From contig CAWCDW010000002.1 of the NCBI GenBank assembly GCA_963794475.1, positions 186,001 to 250,000 on the forward strand: a DNA stretch of 64,000 bases, given 5' to 3'. Positions 49,544 to 59,038 of this stretch are shown here, piece by piece. Origin of the DNA: GAS188 sp963794475. Lineage in GTDB: Bacteria; Pseudomonadota; Alphaproteobacteria; Rhizobiales; Beijerinckiaceae. The notes beneath the pieces were generated by a model. It was not told the origin of the DNA and made no database searches. It saw only the letters and a list, made by a program, of their open reading frames with translations. The number at the start of each line of letters is the position of its first letter. The first letter of the stretch is position 1. A program made the translations under genes and the position numbers.

Positions 49544-50731
49544 ATGTGGACATTGTCCGAGGTGGATCACGCCTTGCGCCGAGCCTCGGAGGCGGGCGAG
49601 GTGCCAGGTGTCGTCGTCGCCGCCGCGAACGAGGACGGCATGGTTTACGAGGCGGCGTTCGGCAAGCGCGAGATCGGCAAGCCCGAGCCGATGACGGCGG
49701 ACAGCGTCTTTTGGATCGCCTCGATGACGAAGGCGATCACTTGCGCCGCCGCGATGCAGCTCGTGGAGTTGGGCAAGCTCGAGCTCGATGCGCCGATCGA
49801 GAGGCTCTTGCCGCAGCTTGCCGAGCGCCAGGTGCTCGAGGCCGACGGCGCGACGGATGAGGCGCGGCTTCGCCCAGCGAAGGGCGCGATCACGCTGCGC
49901 CGGCTGATGACGCACACCTCGGGCTTTGCCTACAATATGTGGAACGCAAAGCTCGCGGCCCATATGGAGCGCAACGACATTCCGGGTATCGCGAGTTGCA
50001 CCGAGAAGGCGCTCACCATCCCGCTCGCCTCCGATCCGGGCGAGCGATGGGAATATGGCATCGGCATCGATTTCGTGGGCAAAGCCGTCGAGGCCGCGAG
50101 CGGCAAAAGGCTCGACGCGTATTTGAAGGACCACATCTTCGCGCCGCTCAAGATGAGCGATACGGGGTTCAAGCTCGGCGCGAGCCAGCGCGCTCGCCTC
50201 GTTTCCATGCATGCGCGCGGCGCGGATGGAACGCTCGCGCCCATCCCCTTCGAGCTTCCGCAAGAGCCCGAATTCCACATGGGCGGCGGCGGGCTCTACG
50301 GCACGGCGCGCGATTACATCGCCTTCATCCGCATGCTGCTGAACGCCGGCACGCTCGACGGCGCGCGCGTGCTGAGGCCCGAGACCGTGGCGCTCATGGC
50401 GCAAAACCACATCGGCGAGCTTTCCGTCACAAAGCTGCCTAGCGCGATGCCGCAGTTGTCGAATGATGTCGAGCTCTATCCCGAGCAGGAGAAGAAATGG
50501 GGCTTGAGCTTCCTCATCAACACGAGGAAGACGGCGGAAGGGCGAAGCGCCGGAAGCCTCGCCTGGGCGGGACTCGGCAACACCTATTTTTGGATCGATC
50601 CTTCGCGCAAGATCGGCGGCGTGATCTTGACGCAGATTCTTCCTTTCGCGGACCCGACGGTGCTGAAGCTTTTCAGCCAGTTCGAAAGCGGCGTTTATCG
50701 CGAGCTTAATGGGGGGAAGCGGGCGGCGTGA
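49544..50731 (+). CDS. Beta-lactamase-fold serine hydrolase/esterase (class C/EstB-like)
   Basis: The 395-residue protein starts at an ATG behind GGGAGGAACG. The SxxK motif is Ser60-Met-Thr-Lys63 in FWIASMTKAITC; the tyrosine motif is near residue 168 in WEYGIGIDFVG; HTSGFAYN is near residue 125; the third motif WAGLGNTYFW lies toward the C-terminus. Without a signal peptide it is more likely a cytosolic esterase or peptidase than a secreted beta-lactamase. Substrate unknown. Confidence 0.88.
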   Translation: MWTLSEVDHALRRASEAGEVPGVVVAAANEDGMVYEAAFGKREIGKPEPMTADSVFWIASMTKAITCAAAMQLVELGKLELDAPIERLLPQLAERQVLEADGATDEARLRPAKGAITLRRLMTHTSGFAYNMWNAKLAAHMERNDIPGIASCTEKALTIPLASDPGERWEYGIGIDFVGKAVEAASGKRLDAYLKDHIFAPLKMSDTGFKLGASQRARLVSMHARGADGTLAPIPFELPQEPEFHMGGGGLYGTARDYIAFIRMLLNAGTLDGARVLRPETVALMAQNHIGELSVTKLPSAMPQLSNDVELYPEQEKKWGLSFLINTRKTAEGRSAGSLAWAGLGNTYFWIDPSRKIGGVILTQILPFADPTVLKLFSQFESGVYRELNGGKRAA

Positions 50732-50840
50732 TCCATCGGCAAGGCGTGGGCCGCGCCGATGTTGAAACGCGCGTCATGCCTGCACTTGGTGCGGGCACCC
50801 ATACCTTCCCACGCCTCGGGTATCGGGCGGCAGGGCGTGG

Positions 50841-50863
50841 ATGGCCGGGCCAAGCCCGGCCAT
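50841..50863. terminator. Perfect stem-loop between convergent genes
   Basis: ATGGCCGGGC and GCCCGGCCAT form a ten-base-pair stem around CAA, followed by TGACGG. It lies between the convergent hydrolase and pyrG genes and can act on both strands. The sequence is also typical of short intergenic repeats seen in related genomes. Confidence 0.6.
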
Positions 50864-50907
50864 GACGGATGGGCACTTGCCTTTCGCACTGCGGCCCGCC
50901 ACCCCTG

Positions 50908-52536
50908 TCACACCAGCCGCGACTGCTCCTTCGCGGCGGCGATGAAGCCTTTGAAGAGCGGGTGGGGATCGAAGGGGCGCGATTTCAGCTCGGGGTGGAA
51001 CTGCACGCCGATGAACCAGGGATGGTCCTCATATTCGATCGTCTCGGGCAAGACGGCGTCAGGCGACATTCCAGAGAAGACGAGGCCCTTCTCCTCGAGC
51101 TGCTCGCGATAGGCCCGGTTCACCTCGTAGCGATGGCGGTGGCGCTCGAAGATTTGCGTTGTGCCATACATGGCGGCGATCTTGCTCGTCGGCGCGAGCC
51201 TCGCCTCATAAGCGCCAAGCCGCATCGTGCCGCCGAGATTGCCGCCGGCGCGTCGCCGCTCGAGCTCATTGCCGCGCAGCCACTCGGTGAGGAGGCCAAC
51301 GACGGGCTCCGGCGTCGCGCCGAACTCGGTCGAGTTTGCCTCGCCGATCCCGGCGAGCGAGCGCGCCGCCTCTATCACCGCCATTTGCATGCCGAAGCAG
51401 ATGCCAAAATACGGCACCTTGCGCTCGCGCGCGAAGCCCGCCGCCTTGATCTTGCCCTCGGCTCCCCTTTGCCCGAAGCCGCCAGGCACGAGAATGCCGT
51501 GCACATGCTCGAGATAGGGAGCCGGGTCCTTGCCCTCGAAGATCTCGCTCTCGATCCAATCGATATTCACCTTGATGCGATTGGCGATGCCGCCGTGGAC
51601 GAGCGCCTCGATTAGCGATTTATAAGCGTCCTTCATCCCGGTGTATTTGCCGGCAACCGCGATGGTCACCTCGCCTTCCGGGTTTTCGAGTGTTTCGCCG
51701 ATCGTCTTCCAGCGGGTGAGATCGGGCGGCTTCGGCTTGGCGATGCCGAAGGCCGCGAGCACCTCGTCGTCGAGGCCTTTCGCGTGATAGGCGACGGGAA
51801 CGTCGTAGATCGAGGGCGCGTCGCGCGCTTCGACGACGGCGCTCTCGCGCACATTGCAAAAGAGCGCAAGCTTGCGGCGCTCGGAAGAGGGGATCTCGCG
51901 ATCCGTGCGGCACAAGAGAATATCGGGCTGAATGCCGATCGAGCGCAGCTCCGCGACCGAATGCTGCGTCGGCTTCGTCTTGAGCTCGCCCGCGCTCGGA
52001 ATATAGGGAAGAAGCGTGAGGTGGATGTAGATCGCCTGGTTGCGCTCGAGATCATTGCCGAGCTGGCGAATGGCCTCGAAGAAAGGCAAGCCCTCGATGT
52101 CGCCGACGGTGCCGCCGATCTCGACGAGCACGAAATCGAAGCCCTCGTTGCCGGAAAGCACGAACTCCTTGATGGCGTTCGTGACGTGCGGGATCACCTG
52201 GATGGTGGCGCCGAGATAATCGCCGCGGCGCTCCTTGGTGATGATGTCCTGATAAATGCGCCCGGTGGTGATGTTGTCGTCCTTGGTCGCGGCGCGTCCG
52301 GTGAAGCGCTCGTAATGGCCAAGGTCGAGATCGGTCTCGGCACCGTCGTCGGTGACGAAGACCTCGCCATGCTGATAGGGCGACATCGTGCCCGGATCGA
52401 CATTGAGGTAAGGGTCGAGCTTTCGCAGCCTCACGGAATAGCCGCGCGCCTGGAGAAGCGCGCCGAGCGCCGCCGAAGCGAGACCTTTGCCGAGGGAAGA
52501 GACCACGCCGCCGGTGATAAAGATGTACCGCGTCAT
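50908..52536 (-). CDS. pyrG: CTP synthase (glutamine-hydrolysing)
   Basis: The 542-residue enzyme makes CTP from UTP, ATP and glutamine. The N-terminal synthetase domain shows FITGGVVSSLGKGLASAALG and the LDPYLNVDPGTMSP block. The class I glutamine amidotransferase domain shows VPGGFGQRG and the nucleophile cysteine in YFGICFGMQ, with the catalytic histidine in GVQFHPELKSRP. Length matches the family. In many alphaproteobacteria pyrG follows secG directly; here a cyclase gene on the other strand sits between. Confidence 0.97.
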   Translation of the reverse strand: MTRYIFITGGVVSSLGKGLASAALGALLQARGYSVRLRKLDPYLNVDPGTMSPYQHGEVFVTDDGAETDLDLGHYERFTGRAATKDDNITTGRIYQDIITKERRGDYLGATIQVIPHVTNAIKEFVLSGNEGFDFVLVEIGGTVGDIEGLPFFEAIRQLGNDLERNQAIYIHLTLLPYIPSAGELKTKPTQHSVAELRSIGIQPDILLCRTDREIPSSERRKLALFCNVRESAVVEARDAPSIYDVPVAYHAKGLDDEVLAAFGIAKPKPPDLTRWKTIGETLENPEGEVTIAVAGKYTGMKDAYKSLIEALVHGGIANRIKVNIDWIESEIFEGKDPAPYLEHVHGILVPGGFGQRGAEGKIKAAGFARERKVPYFGICFGMQMAVIEAARSLAGIGEANSTEFGATPEPVVGLLTEWLRGNELERRRAGGNLGGTMRLGAYEARLAPTSKIAAMYGTTQIFERHRHRYEVNRAYREQLEEKGLVFSGMSPDAVLPETIEYEDHPWFIGVQFHPELKSRPFDPHPLFKGFIAAAKEQSRLV

Positions 52537-52757
52537 GGGATTTGAGCTTTAGCAACTCTTCCCCGAATTCGGGAAGCCTCGAATTAGACAATCTGCTATG
52601 TCTCGAGGTTCTCCACCGATTTCGGGGCCGAGAGGGGGGTTAGTCACTCCCAAAACGGCCTCGAAGCGGCCTCGCCACCGCCATCGATTTGTGTTGCCTC
52701 GGCTCGAGCCTCTTCGGAGCTTTGTTGGAGGGTCCCGGAGGCGGCGTCGTCGACCTG

Positions 52758-53858
52758 ATGAATTTACGCGGATGGCGCGCTTCGCCGGAGCTTTGGATGA
52801 TCCATCGGCATCCCTTCGTCGCCTGGGGCACCAGCATCCTCCTCGGTGCGGTGGCCGGCATCTTCTTCAGCGCGGTCTTCATGCCCCATGGGCGCCCCAT
52901 GATCGGCATGGTCTTCGGCGTCTTCACCGCCGTGCCGATGCTGGCCTTCATGCGCGGCATGTTCCTTTCCGGCCTGCAAAGGCGCCTCGCGCGCCTGGCC
53001 TTCCCTCTCTATGTTCCCGTCTCCATCCTCATCTATGTCGGGCTCATCGTCGCCAGCAGCGTCATCACGGGCAGCCTCCTTTGGCTCGCGGGCGCGCTCC
53101 CCGGCCGCTTCCTCATGGCGATCGAGGTGCCCATCAGCGATATCGTCTACTCGCTCGTGGTGCTCGCGCTCGCGGCTTTTATCCTGCGGGTCAAGGACTT
53201 GATCGGCACGGAAGTGTTCCTCAGCCTGCTGCGCGGCCGCTACCACAAGCCCGTCGCCGAGGAGCGCGTGTTCCTTTTCGTCGATGTCGTCGGTTCGACT
53301 CAGTTCGCCGCGCGCTTCGGCGATCTGCGCACGCAGGAATATCTCGGCCAGTTCTTCGCGGCGCTCGCCGAGCCGGTACGGCAATACCAAGGCGCCATTG
53401 ATGATTATGTCGGCGATCTCGCCATCGTAACCTGGCCCATGCGCCGTGGCGTCGCTGACGCGCGCTGCGTGCGCTGCATCTTCGCGCTCCTGCGCAAGAT
53501 CGCCGAGGAAGCGCCTTCCTGGGAAGGGAAATTCGGGCTGGTGCCGCGTTTCCGCGCGGCGTTGCACGGCGGGCGCGTCGTGGCGGGTGAAGTCGGGGTC
53601 GATCGCCGCAAGATCGCCTATTTCGGGGACACGGTGAACACGACCGCGCGCCTCGAAAGCCTGTGCCGCGATATGGACACGCCGATCCTGATCTCGGCGG
53701 AGCTGCTGGCGCGCATCCCGGCGCTGCCTCCCGATGTGCATGCCACCAATCTCGGCGCGCATATTTTGCGCGGTCGCGACCACCCGCTCGGCGTTCTTGC
53801 GCTCACTTCCGGATCGTCCGGAATGAGCCTGTCCGCAAGGATCGCCGAAGTCGCCTGA
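52758..53858 (+). CDS. Membrane-anchored class III adenylate/guanylate cyclase
   Basis: The N-terminal third has about four hydrophobic spans (for instance WGTSILLGAVAGIFFSAVFM and YSLVVLALAAFIL). A class III cyclase domain follows from about residue 170 with metal-binding aspartates in FLFVDVVGSTQFAARFGD and in DDYVGDLAIVTWP, and FGDTVNTTARLESLC. It should make cAMP (or cGMP) in response to a membrane signal. I take the ATG at 52758 (366 residues); a TTG at 52689 in the same frame is possible and neither has an ideal ribosome-binding site. It lies eight bases from the convergent secG. Confidence 0.85.
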   Translation: MNLRGWRASPELWMIHRHPFVAWGTSILLGAVAGIFFSAVFMPHGRPMIGMVFGVFTAVPMLAFMRGMFLSGLQRRLARLAFPLYVPVSILIYVGLIVASSVITGSLLWLAGALPGRFLMAIEVPISDIVYSLVVLALAAFILRVKDLIGTEVFLSLLRGRYHKPVAEERVFLFVDVVGSTQFAARFGDLRTQEYLGQFFAALAEPVRQYQGAIDDYVGDLAIVTWPMRRGVADARCVRCIFALLRKIAEEAPSWEGKFGLVPRFRAALHGGRVVAGEVGVDRRKIAYFGDTVNTTARLESLCRDMDTPILISAELLARIPALPPDVHATNLGAHILRGRDHPLGVLALTSGSSGMSLSARIAEVA

Positions 53859-53866
53859 AAAGCCTC

Positions 53867-54298
53867 TCACTTCGGGAGCGGCACTTGCGGCCCGTTGGGC
53901 GCCGGAGCCTGGCCGGGCGCCGGGGCCGCAGCGTTATCCTGGAGCTGCTTTAGCTGATCGAGCACCGTCTGGCCGTTGGCTGGCGCGCCGCTGGCGGCGG
54001 CGGGCTGGCCCGGCGCCGGCGTCGTCACGCCCGCCGGCGTTCCATCGAGAATGGAGACGGGCTTCCTCCCGTAGGTCTGAAGCATGGTGAGCAGGATGCT
54101 CGTGAGAAAGAAGGCCGCGGCGAGAATGGTCGTCGCCCGCGTGAGCGCATTCGCTTGGCCGCGTCCGGTGAGAAAGCCGGAAACGCCGCTGGAGCCGCCG
54201 CCCAGGCCCAATCCCCCGCCCTCCGAGCGCTGCAGCAGCACGACGCCGACGAGCGCGAGCACGACGAGAAGATGGATGATGATCAGCACATTCTGCAT
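53867..54298 (-). CDS. secG: Preprotein translocase subunit SecG
   Basis: The 143-residue protein begins MQNVLIIIHLLVVLALVGVV, the first membrane span, followed by LLQRSEGGGLGLGGG, the conserved loop of SecG, and a second span (TTILAAAFFLTSILLTML). The C-terminal half is a proline- and alanine-rich tail (APAPGQ...), usual in alphaproteobacteria. AAGG precedes the ATG at 54298. It supports SecYEG export. Confidence 0.93.
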   Translation of the reverse strand: MQNVLIIIHLLVVLALVGVVLLQRSEGGGLGLGGGSSGVSGFLTGRGQANALTRATTILAAAFFLTSILLTMLQTYGRKPVSILDGTPAGVTTPAPGQPAAASGAPANGQTVLDQLKQLQDNAAAPAPGQAPAPNGPQVPLPK

Positions 54299-54637
54299 GG
54301 GACGCCTTGCTGCGCCTTCGCGATGAATTTCGGTTCGCTTGGTTGGGTTCGCTTGATCCGTTAGCTTCGTCCGTTCCCTTGGCATGTAGCAGTCTCGATT
54401 GGCCTTTTCCAGCCATCTCGAGGCCGGCGACCCGCGACATGTCGCAGCGTGGGGCTCTCCAGGCGGCCCGAAGCTTCAGGCGCGCCGGCCGGCGCCCGAT
54501 GATGCCGCTCGCTCGGGCGCAATCCCACCCTCGTCTTACCACTCCCTATCCCTGGACAGGCCCGGCGCGCGCTGGTAGCGCCCCTTTGTCATGGCCGTCT
54601 CGCAGACGCGCGGCCGCAAACGCGTTGGGCGGAGCGC
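54299..54637. other. Intergenic region between divergent secG and epimerase genes
   Basis: About 340 bases hold no recognisable gene. The frames that cross it come from the neighbouring genes' other frames. Both promoters must lie here, but I cannot assign boxes with confidence. Confidence 0.4.
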
Positions 54638-55621
54638 ATGAAGATCATTCTCACCGGGATCGCCGGCTTCATCGGATCGCATCTCGCGCGACGGCTTCTT
54701 CGCGACGGTCACCGCGTCATCGGCATCGACGACCTCAACGACTATTATGCGGTGAGCCTCAAGCGAGACCGGCTGGCGGATGTCGCCAGCGTTCGAGGCT
54801 TCGAATTCGTCGAGGCGGACATCGCCGACCTCGAAAAGATGCGTGCGCTGTTCACGGCCCATGCCGACGCGACCCACATCGTCCATCTCGCGGCGCAAGC
54901 GGGCGTGCGCTATTCGCTCGAGCGGCCGGAACTCTACGTGCACGCCAACGTCATGGGGCAAGTCGCGATTTTCGAAGCGGCGCGAAAGCTCGATCACTGC
55001 CTGCATCTCGTCTACGCGTCGACCTCCTCGGTTTACGGCGCGAACCGGGAGCTGCCCTTCACGGTGGGTCAGCGAGTCGAGACCCCGGTTTCGCTCTACA
55101 GCGCGACGAAGCTCGCCGGCGAGCACATCGCCTACACTTACGCCCATCTGCACGGTTTGCCAGCGACCGGCTTTCGCTTCTTCACGGTCTACGGCCCCTG
55201 GGGCCGGCCCGACATGTCCTATTACAAATTCGCGAGCGCGATCACTGCCGATGAGCCGATCGCAGTGCACGGCTTCGGTGAGATGTCACGCGACTTCACC
55301 TATGTCGACGATGTGATCTCTTGCCTCGTCGCCGCGATCGAGCGTCCACCCGCGCCCGACGCGACGGGCGTGCGCCACAAGGTCTACAACATCGGCAACA
55401 ACCAGCCGACCCCGCTTCTCGAATTCATCGCGCTCGTCGAAAGAAGCCTCGGGCGCAAGGCGAAACGAAGCCTCGTTCCGGTGCAGCCCGGCGAGATGGT
55501 CAGCACCTTTGCCGACATCACCGAAACGCAGCGCGATTTCGGCTTTCAGCCCTCGACCCCGGTCGCGATCGGCATCGAGGAGTTCGCCCGCTGGTTCAAG
55601 AGCTATCACCGGGTGAATTGA
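54638..55621 (+). CDS. NAD-dependent sugar-nucleotide epimerase (UDP-glucuronate 4-epimerase-like)
   Basis: The 327-residue short-chain reductase-type protein has the NAD motif TGIAGFIGSH (6-15), Ser130/131, and the catalytic Tyr154-x3-Lys158 in YSATK, with ITADEPIAVHGFGEMSRDFTYVDD, typical of UDP-glucuronate 4-epimerases. The ATG has a GGGCGGAG site. It would supply UDP-galacturonate or a related sugar for surface polysaccharides. No glycosyltransferase lies nearby in this window. Confidence 0.9.
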   Translation: MKIILTGIAGFIGSHLARRLLRDGHRVIGIDDLNDYYAVSLKRDRLADVASVRGFEFVEADIADLEKMRALFTAHADATHIVHLAAQAGVRYSLERPELYVHANVMGQVAIFEAARKLDHCLHLVYASTSSVYGANRELPFTVGQRVETPVSLYSATKLAGEHIAYTYAHLHGLPATGFRFFTVYGPWGRPDMSYYKFASAITADEPIAVHGFGEMSRDFTYVDDVISCLVAAIERPPAPDATGVRHKVYNIGNNQPTPLLEFIALVERSLGRKAKRSLVPVQPGEMVSTFADITETQRDFGFQPSTPVAIGIEEFARWFKSYHRVN

Positions 55622-55845
55622 GAGAGGCCCGCCCGCTTGCCTCACCATTCGCGTGATTGGGTCGGACTAACAATTATTCCGAGGGTAACGATCGCGATCT
55701 CGGCGGCAATGCCCATACCCTCCCCACCACTTCGGTGAGGGAAGCGCCCGGCGGGCGCCTTACTGGCGAAGCAAGGGAGCGGGTCGCTTGACGAGCCGCC
55801 GCTCCCGAGCAAGATCAGAAGGGTGAGGCCGGAGCGTCCCTTCTC

Positions 55846-56280
55846 ATGAGCATCTATGACCGCGACAACGTCTTCGCCAAGATCCTGCGCGGCGAGGTGC
55901 CGAGCCACAAGGTGTATGAGGACGAGCACACGCTTGCCTTCCTCGACATCATGCCGCGAACGCTCGGCCATACGCTCGTGATCCCGAAGTCGCCGGCCCG
56001 CAACCTTCTCGACGCGCCCGATGACGCGCTCTCCCACACGATCTTGACGGTGCGGCGCGTGGCCAAGGCCGCCAAGGCCGCCTTCGCGGCGGATGGCATC
56101 ACCTTATCGCAATTCTCCGAGCAGGCCGGGGGCCAAGTGGTCTTCCATTTGCATTTTCACGTCTTGCCTCGCTTCCACGGCATCGCGCTCTTGCCCGCGC
56201 ATACGAATATCGAATCGAACGAGACGCTCGCTCCGAAGGCCGAGAAGCTTCGCGCCGCCCTCGCAGATCTTCGCGCTTGA
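55846..56280 (+). CDS. HIT family protein (histidine triad nucleotide hydrolase)
   Basis: The 144-residue protein has the histidine triad VFHLHFHVLPRF near residue 100-111, and the N-terminal DNVFAKILRGEVPSHKVYEDEHTLAFLD and GHTLVIPKSPARNLLD blocks of HinT-like proteins. Such proteins hydrolyse AMP-linked phosphoramidates. It is followed on the same strand, 131 bases later, by a J-domain gene. Confidence 0.93.
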   Translation: MSIYDRDNVFAKILRGEVPSHKVYEDEHTLAFLDIMPRTLGHTLVIPKSPARNLLDAPDDALSHTILTVRRVAKAAKAAFAADGITLSQFSEQAGGQVVFHLHFHVLPRFHGIALLPAHTNIESNETLAPKAEKLRAALADLRA

Positions 56281-56411
56281 GCGCGGCTGGCGCCCTTGCG
56301 TCAAGTGCCCCTCTTGCTCACCGCGACCGAATGCCCAGATTATGTTCGGGGCCGGTGCGTGGCGTTCCTGCTGGCCGATCGAGCGCCCTTCCCGCCTATC
56401 GCGAGTGAAAC

Positions 56412-57137
56412 ATGATCTTCCTCATCATCGTCCTCGCGATCTTGATCACCATTTGGAGCGTGGGGCGAGGGCTGATCCAGATCGAGCCCGGCGCCTCGGC
56501 GCGTTTCGCGCGCAAAGGCGCGGTCGCTGTTTGCGTCGCGGTCGCAATTCTGTTCGCCTTGCGCGGCCATTTCGAGATTTCGCTCCTGGCGCTCGGCGCT
56601 ATCTGGCTCATCGACGGCCCGATCCGATTTCCGCGCCTGCGCTTCGGCCCCGGCACGCTGCGCGGCTTTGCGGGTTCAGGCGCGGGCGCGGTCTCGACCT
56701 TTCGCACCGCGATGATCGAGATGCGGGTCGAGCACGCCACCGGTGCAATGCGCGGAACCGTGCTCGCCGGAGTTTTCTCCGGCCGGGAGCTTGAGCTTCT
56801 CAGCGAGACGCAGCTTGCGAAGCTCGCGCTCGAATGCGCCAAATTCGACGCCGAAGGCGCAAAGCTTCTACAGGCTTATCTGGACCGCCGCTTCGCCGGC
56901 CGGCGTGAAGACGCATATGCTCACGCGGACACGGGCCCCGCCCGGCGTCGCCCAGGCGCGATGACGGCGGAGGAGGCCTATGAGGTTCTCGGCCTTTCGC
57001 CGGGCGCCCCCGACGATGCGGTCCGTCGGGCCTATCGCGACCTCATGAAAAAGCTCCACCCCGACCAGGGCGGGTCGACTTACCTCGCCGCCCGCGTCAA
57101 TCAGGCCCGTGACGTTTTGCTGAACCGGCATCGCTAA
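56412..57137 (+). CDS. Membrane-anchored J-domain protein (DnaJ-like)
   Basis: The 241-residue protein has an N-terminal membrane span (MIFLIIVLAILITIWSVGRG) and a second hydrophobic stretch, then a linker, and a C-terminal J domain of about 60 residues: AEEAYEVLGLSPGAPDDAVRRAYRDLMKKLHPDQGG, with the His-Pro-Asp tripeptide that stimulates DnaK. The organisation (membrane anchor first, J domain last) resembles TIM14/DjlC-type co-chaperones of alphaproteobacteria. Partner presumed to be DnaK. Confidence 0.88.
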   Translation: MIFLIIVLAILITIWSVGRGLIQIEPGASARFARKGAVAVCVAVAILFALRGHFEISLLALGAIWLIDGPIRFPRLRFGPGTLRGFAGSGAGAVSTFRTAMIEMRVEHATGAMRGTVLAGVFSGRELELLSETQLAKLALECAKFDAEGAKLLQAYLDRRFAGRREDAYAHADTGPARRRPGAMTAEEAYEVLGLSPGAPDDAVRRAYRDLMKKLHPDQGGSTYLAARVNQARDVLLNRHR

Positions 57138-57233
57138 AACTCCACACGCGATGGGCTTAAGGCGTTTGCGAGCGCCGAGGGTTTTGCGCCCCGATGCGTC
57201 GGGCAGGCGCGGGCGCAGCCATCCGGTTACGGA

Positions 57234-58934
57234 TCAGCTCCGCGTCGCGAAACATGCAAAGCCGCTCCTCTTGAGCACCTTGCAGGCGGTCTGAGCGGCG
57301 TCTTCGTCGAAGCCGGCGAAGCGCGCGCGGTACAAGGTCGTGCCGTCCTTCGTCACCTTCTCGGTGAACGGCTCGGCCTTCGACAGGACATGGCTGCCGC
57401 TGCTTCTGGCGCGCTCGATGAGCTCGCTCGCCTTGTTCTCCTCGGGAACCGCGCCGAGCTGAATCATCCAGCCGTTACGCGAAAAAGTCTTGGAGGGCGA
57501 GGCAGCGGACGACGCGTTCGCCGCTTGCTCCGAAAGAGCCGCGAGAGCTTTTGCATGCGCCTTGCCGGTATCGGCCTCATCGCGAGGACGCGGTTCCTTG
57601 TTCGCGGGCTCGGGCTTTGCCGGGTCAAGGCTGACGAGAATGGCCTTGGAAGGCTCCGTCTTCGCCGCGGGCGCGGCCAGGGCCACGGCCGCCGGCATCG
57701 TCGCCCTCGCGGGGACACGATCCGTGAACAGCTTCGCGCCTGGTGTCCCGGTCGTCTGATCCGTCCGTTCCGCCTCCTCGTCGCGCTCGGCCGCCGCTTG
57801 CACGAGCTTTCCGGCGACGCTCCAGCGAGGCGCCGAAGGGGTCGTCGTCGAGGTGTAGGCCTGGATGGCCGAAGGCAAATGAGCATCCTCGCCGCCGATC
57901 GCGGCCGTGAGCGTGAGCGGCTTCATCGGTGGCCGCGCGGGTGCGGAAGCTTCCGCCACGACCGCGGGTTTGGCATGCGGGGAGGCATCGGCCAGCACGG
58001 GCGCCATGTGCTCGCCCGTTGAGGCCTCGTCCAAATGATCCTCGATCAGGTTGGCCATGATGTGATCGCGCCCGGCGGCGGAAGAGCCGCCCATGACCAC
58101 GGCGACGATCTGACGCCCCTCGCGACGCACATTCGTCATCAGGTTGAAACCGGAAGCACGGGTGTACCCGGTCTTGATGCCGTCCAAACCTTCGATGCGG
58201 CCAAGGAGATGGTTGTGGTTATGCATCGCCATACCGTCGTAATAGAAGCTCCGCGTGGCGAAGAATGGGTAGTAACGCGGAAAGCGTTCCTGGACGGCCC
58301 GCGCCAGGATCGAGAGGTCGTAGGCGGTGGTGATCTGGTCGTCGTCGGGCAGGCCCGAGGCGTTCACGAAATGCGTGTCGTTCATGCCGAGCGCGTGGGC
58401 CTTGCGTGTCATCATGTCGGCGAAGGCGTCTTCGCTGCCGCCGATCTTTTCGGCGATGGCTACCGCCATGTCATTTGCCGATTGCGTGACCACAGCCTTG
58501 ATGGCGTCGGAGACCGCGATGGAGTCACCCGGGTCGAGGCCAAGCTTGGTCGGCGCCATGGAGGCGGCGTGAGCCGAGACGGGAATGCGCGTGTCCATGG
58601 TGATCGCGCCACGCTCGAGCTGCTCGAACAGAAGATACAGCGTCATCACCTTGGTGAGTGAAGCCGGGTGGCGCCTTTCCCTTGCGTCGACGGCATAAAG
58701 CACCTTGCCGGCCTTCGCATCGACCACGACCGCCGAGAAGGGCGGATGATAGCCTCCGTCCACGAAACGATGCAGGTGATGATGATGATAGTGATGACGG
58801 GCTTCGGCGGGCGTCGCCGAAATGATCCCCGCCAAGGCCGCCAATGCCAAGGTCGCCAAAGAAGCAACGACAACGCCGCGAGGCGGCCGGCGACGTGCAC
58901 TTACGGCAGACAACAACATACGCGAAAACCCCAC
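57234..58934 (-). CDS. D-alanyl-D-alanine carboxypeptidase with C-terminal SPOR domain (DacF-like)
   Basis: The 566-residue product has an N-terminal signal region, a His-rich patch (HHYHHHHLHRF, about 47-57), and the penicillin-binding motifs Ser92-Leu-Thr-Lys95, Ser152-Ala-Asn154 and Lys254-Thr-Gly256. A long Ala/Pro-rich linker leads to a C-terminal SPOR domain (SRNGWMIQLGAVPEENKASELIERA...). It would trim pentapeptides at the division septum in the periplasm. I chose the GTG at 58934, preceded by GGGGAG nine bases upstream; an ATG at 58919 is possible. Confidence 0.9.
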   Translation of the reverse strand: MGFSRMLLSAVSARRRPPRGVVVASLATLALAALAGIISATPAEARHHYHHHHLHRFVDGGYHPPFSAVVVDAKAGKVLYAVDARERRHPASLTKVMTLYLLFEQLERGAITMDTRIPVSAHAASMAPTKLGLDPGDSIAVSDAIKAVVTQSANDMAVAIAEKIGGSEDAFADMMTRKAHALGMNDTHFVNASGLPDDDQITTAYDLSILARAVQERFPRYYPFFATRSFYYDGMAMHNHNHLLGRIEGLDGIKTGYTRASGFNLMTNVRREGRQIVAVVMGGSSAAGRDHIMANLIEDHLDEASTGEHMAPVLADASPHAKPAVVAEASAPARPPMKPLTLTAAIGGEDAHLPSAIQAYTSTTTPSAPRWSVAGKLVQAAAERDEEAERTDQTTGTPGAKLFTDRVPARATMPAAVALAAPAAKTEPSKAILVSLDPAKPEPANKEPRPRDEADTGKAHAKALAALSEQAANASSAASPSKTFSRNGWMIQLGAVPEENKASELIERARSSGSHVLSKAEPFTEKVTKDGTTLYRARFAGFDEDAAQTACKVLKRSGFACFATRS

Positions 58935-59038
58935 TTTAGTTTTCTCCCCGCCCCAAACCGGGCGCAACGTGTCCCACGCGTCACAAAGCAAGTTTTATGA
59001 CGGACGAAGTTACGCGCGAGTTAAGAGACGAAGAAGAA

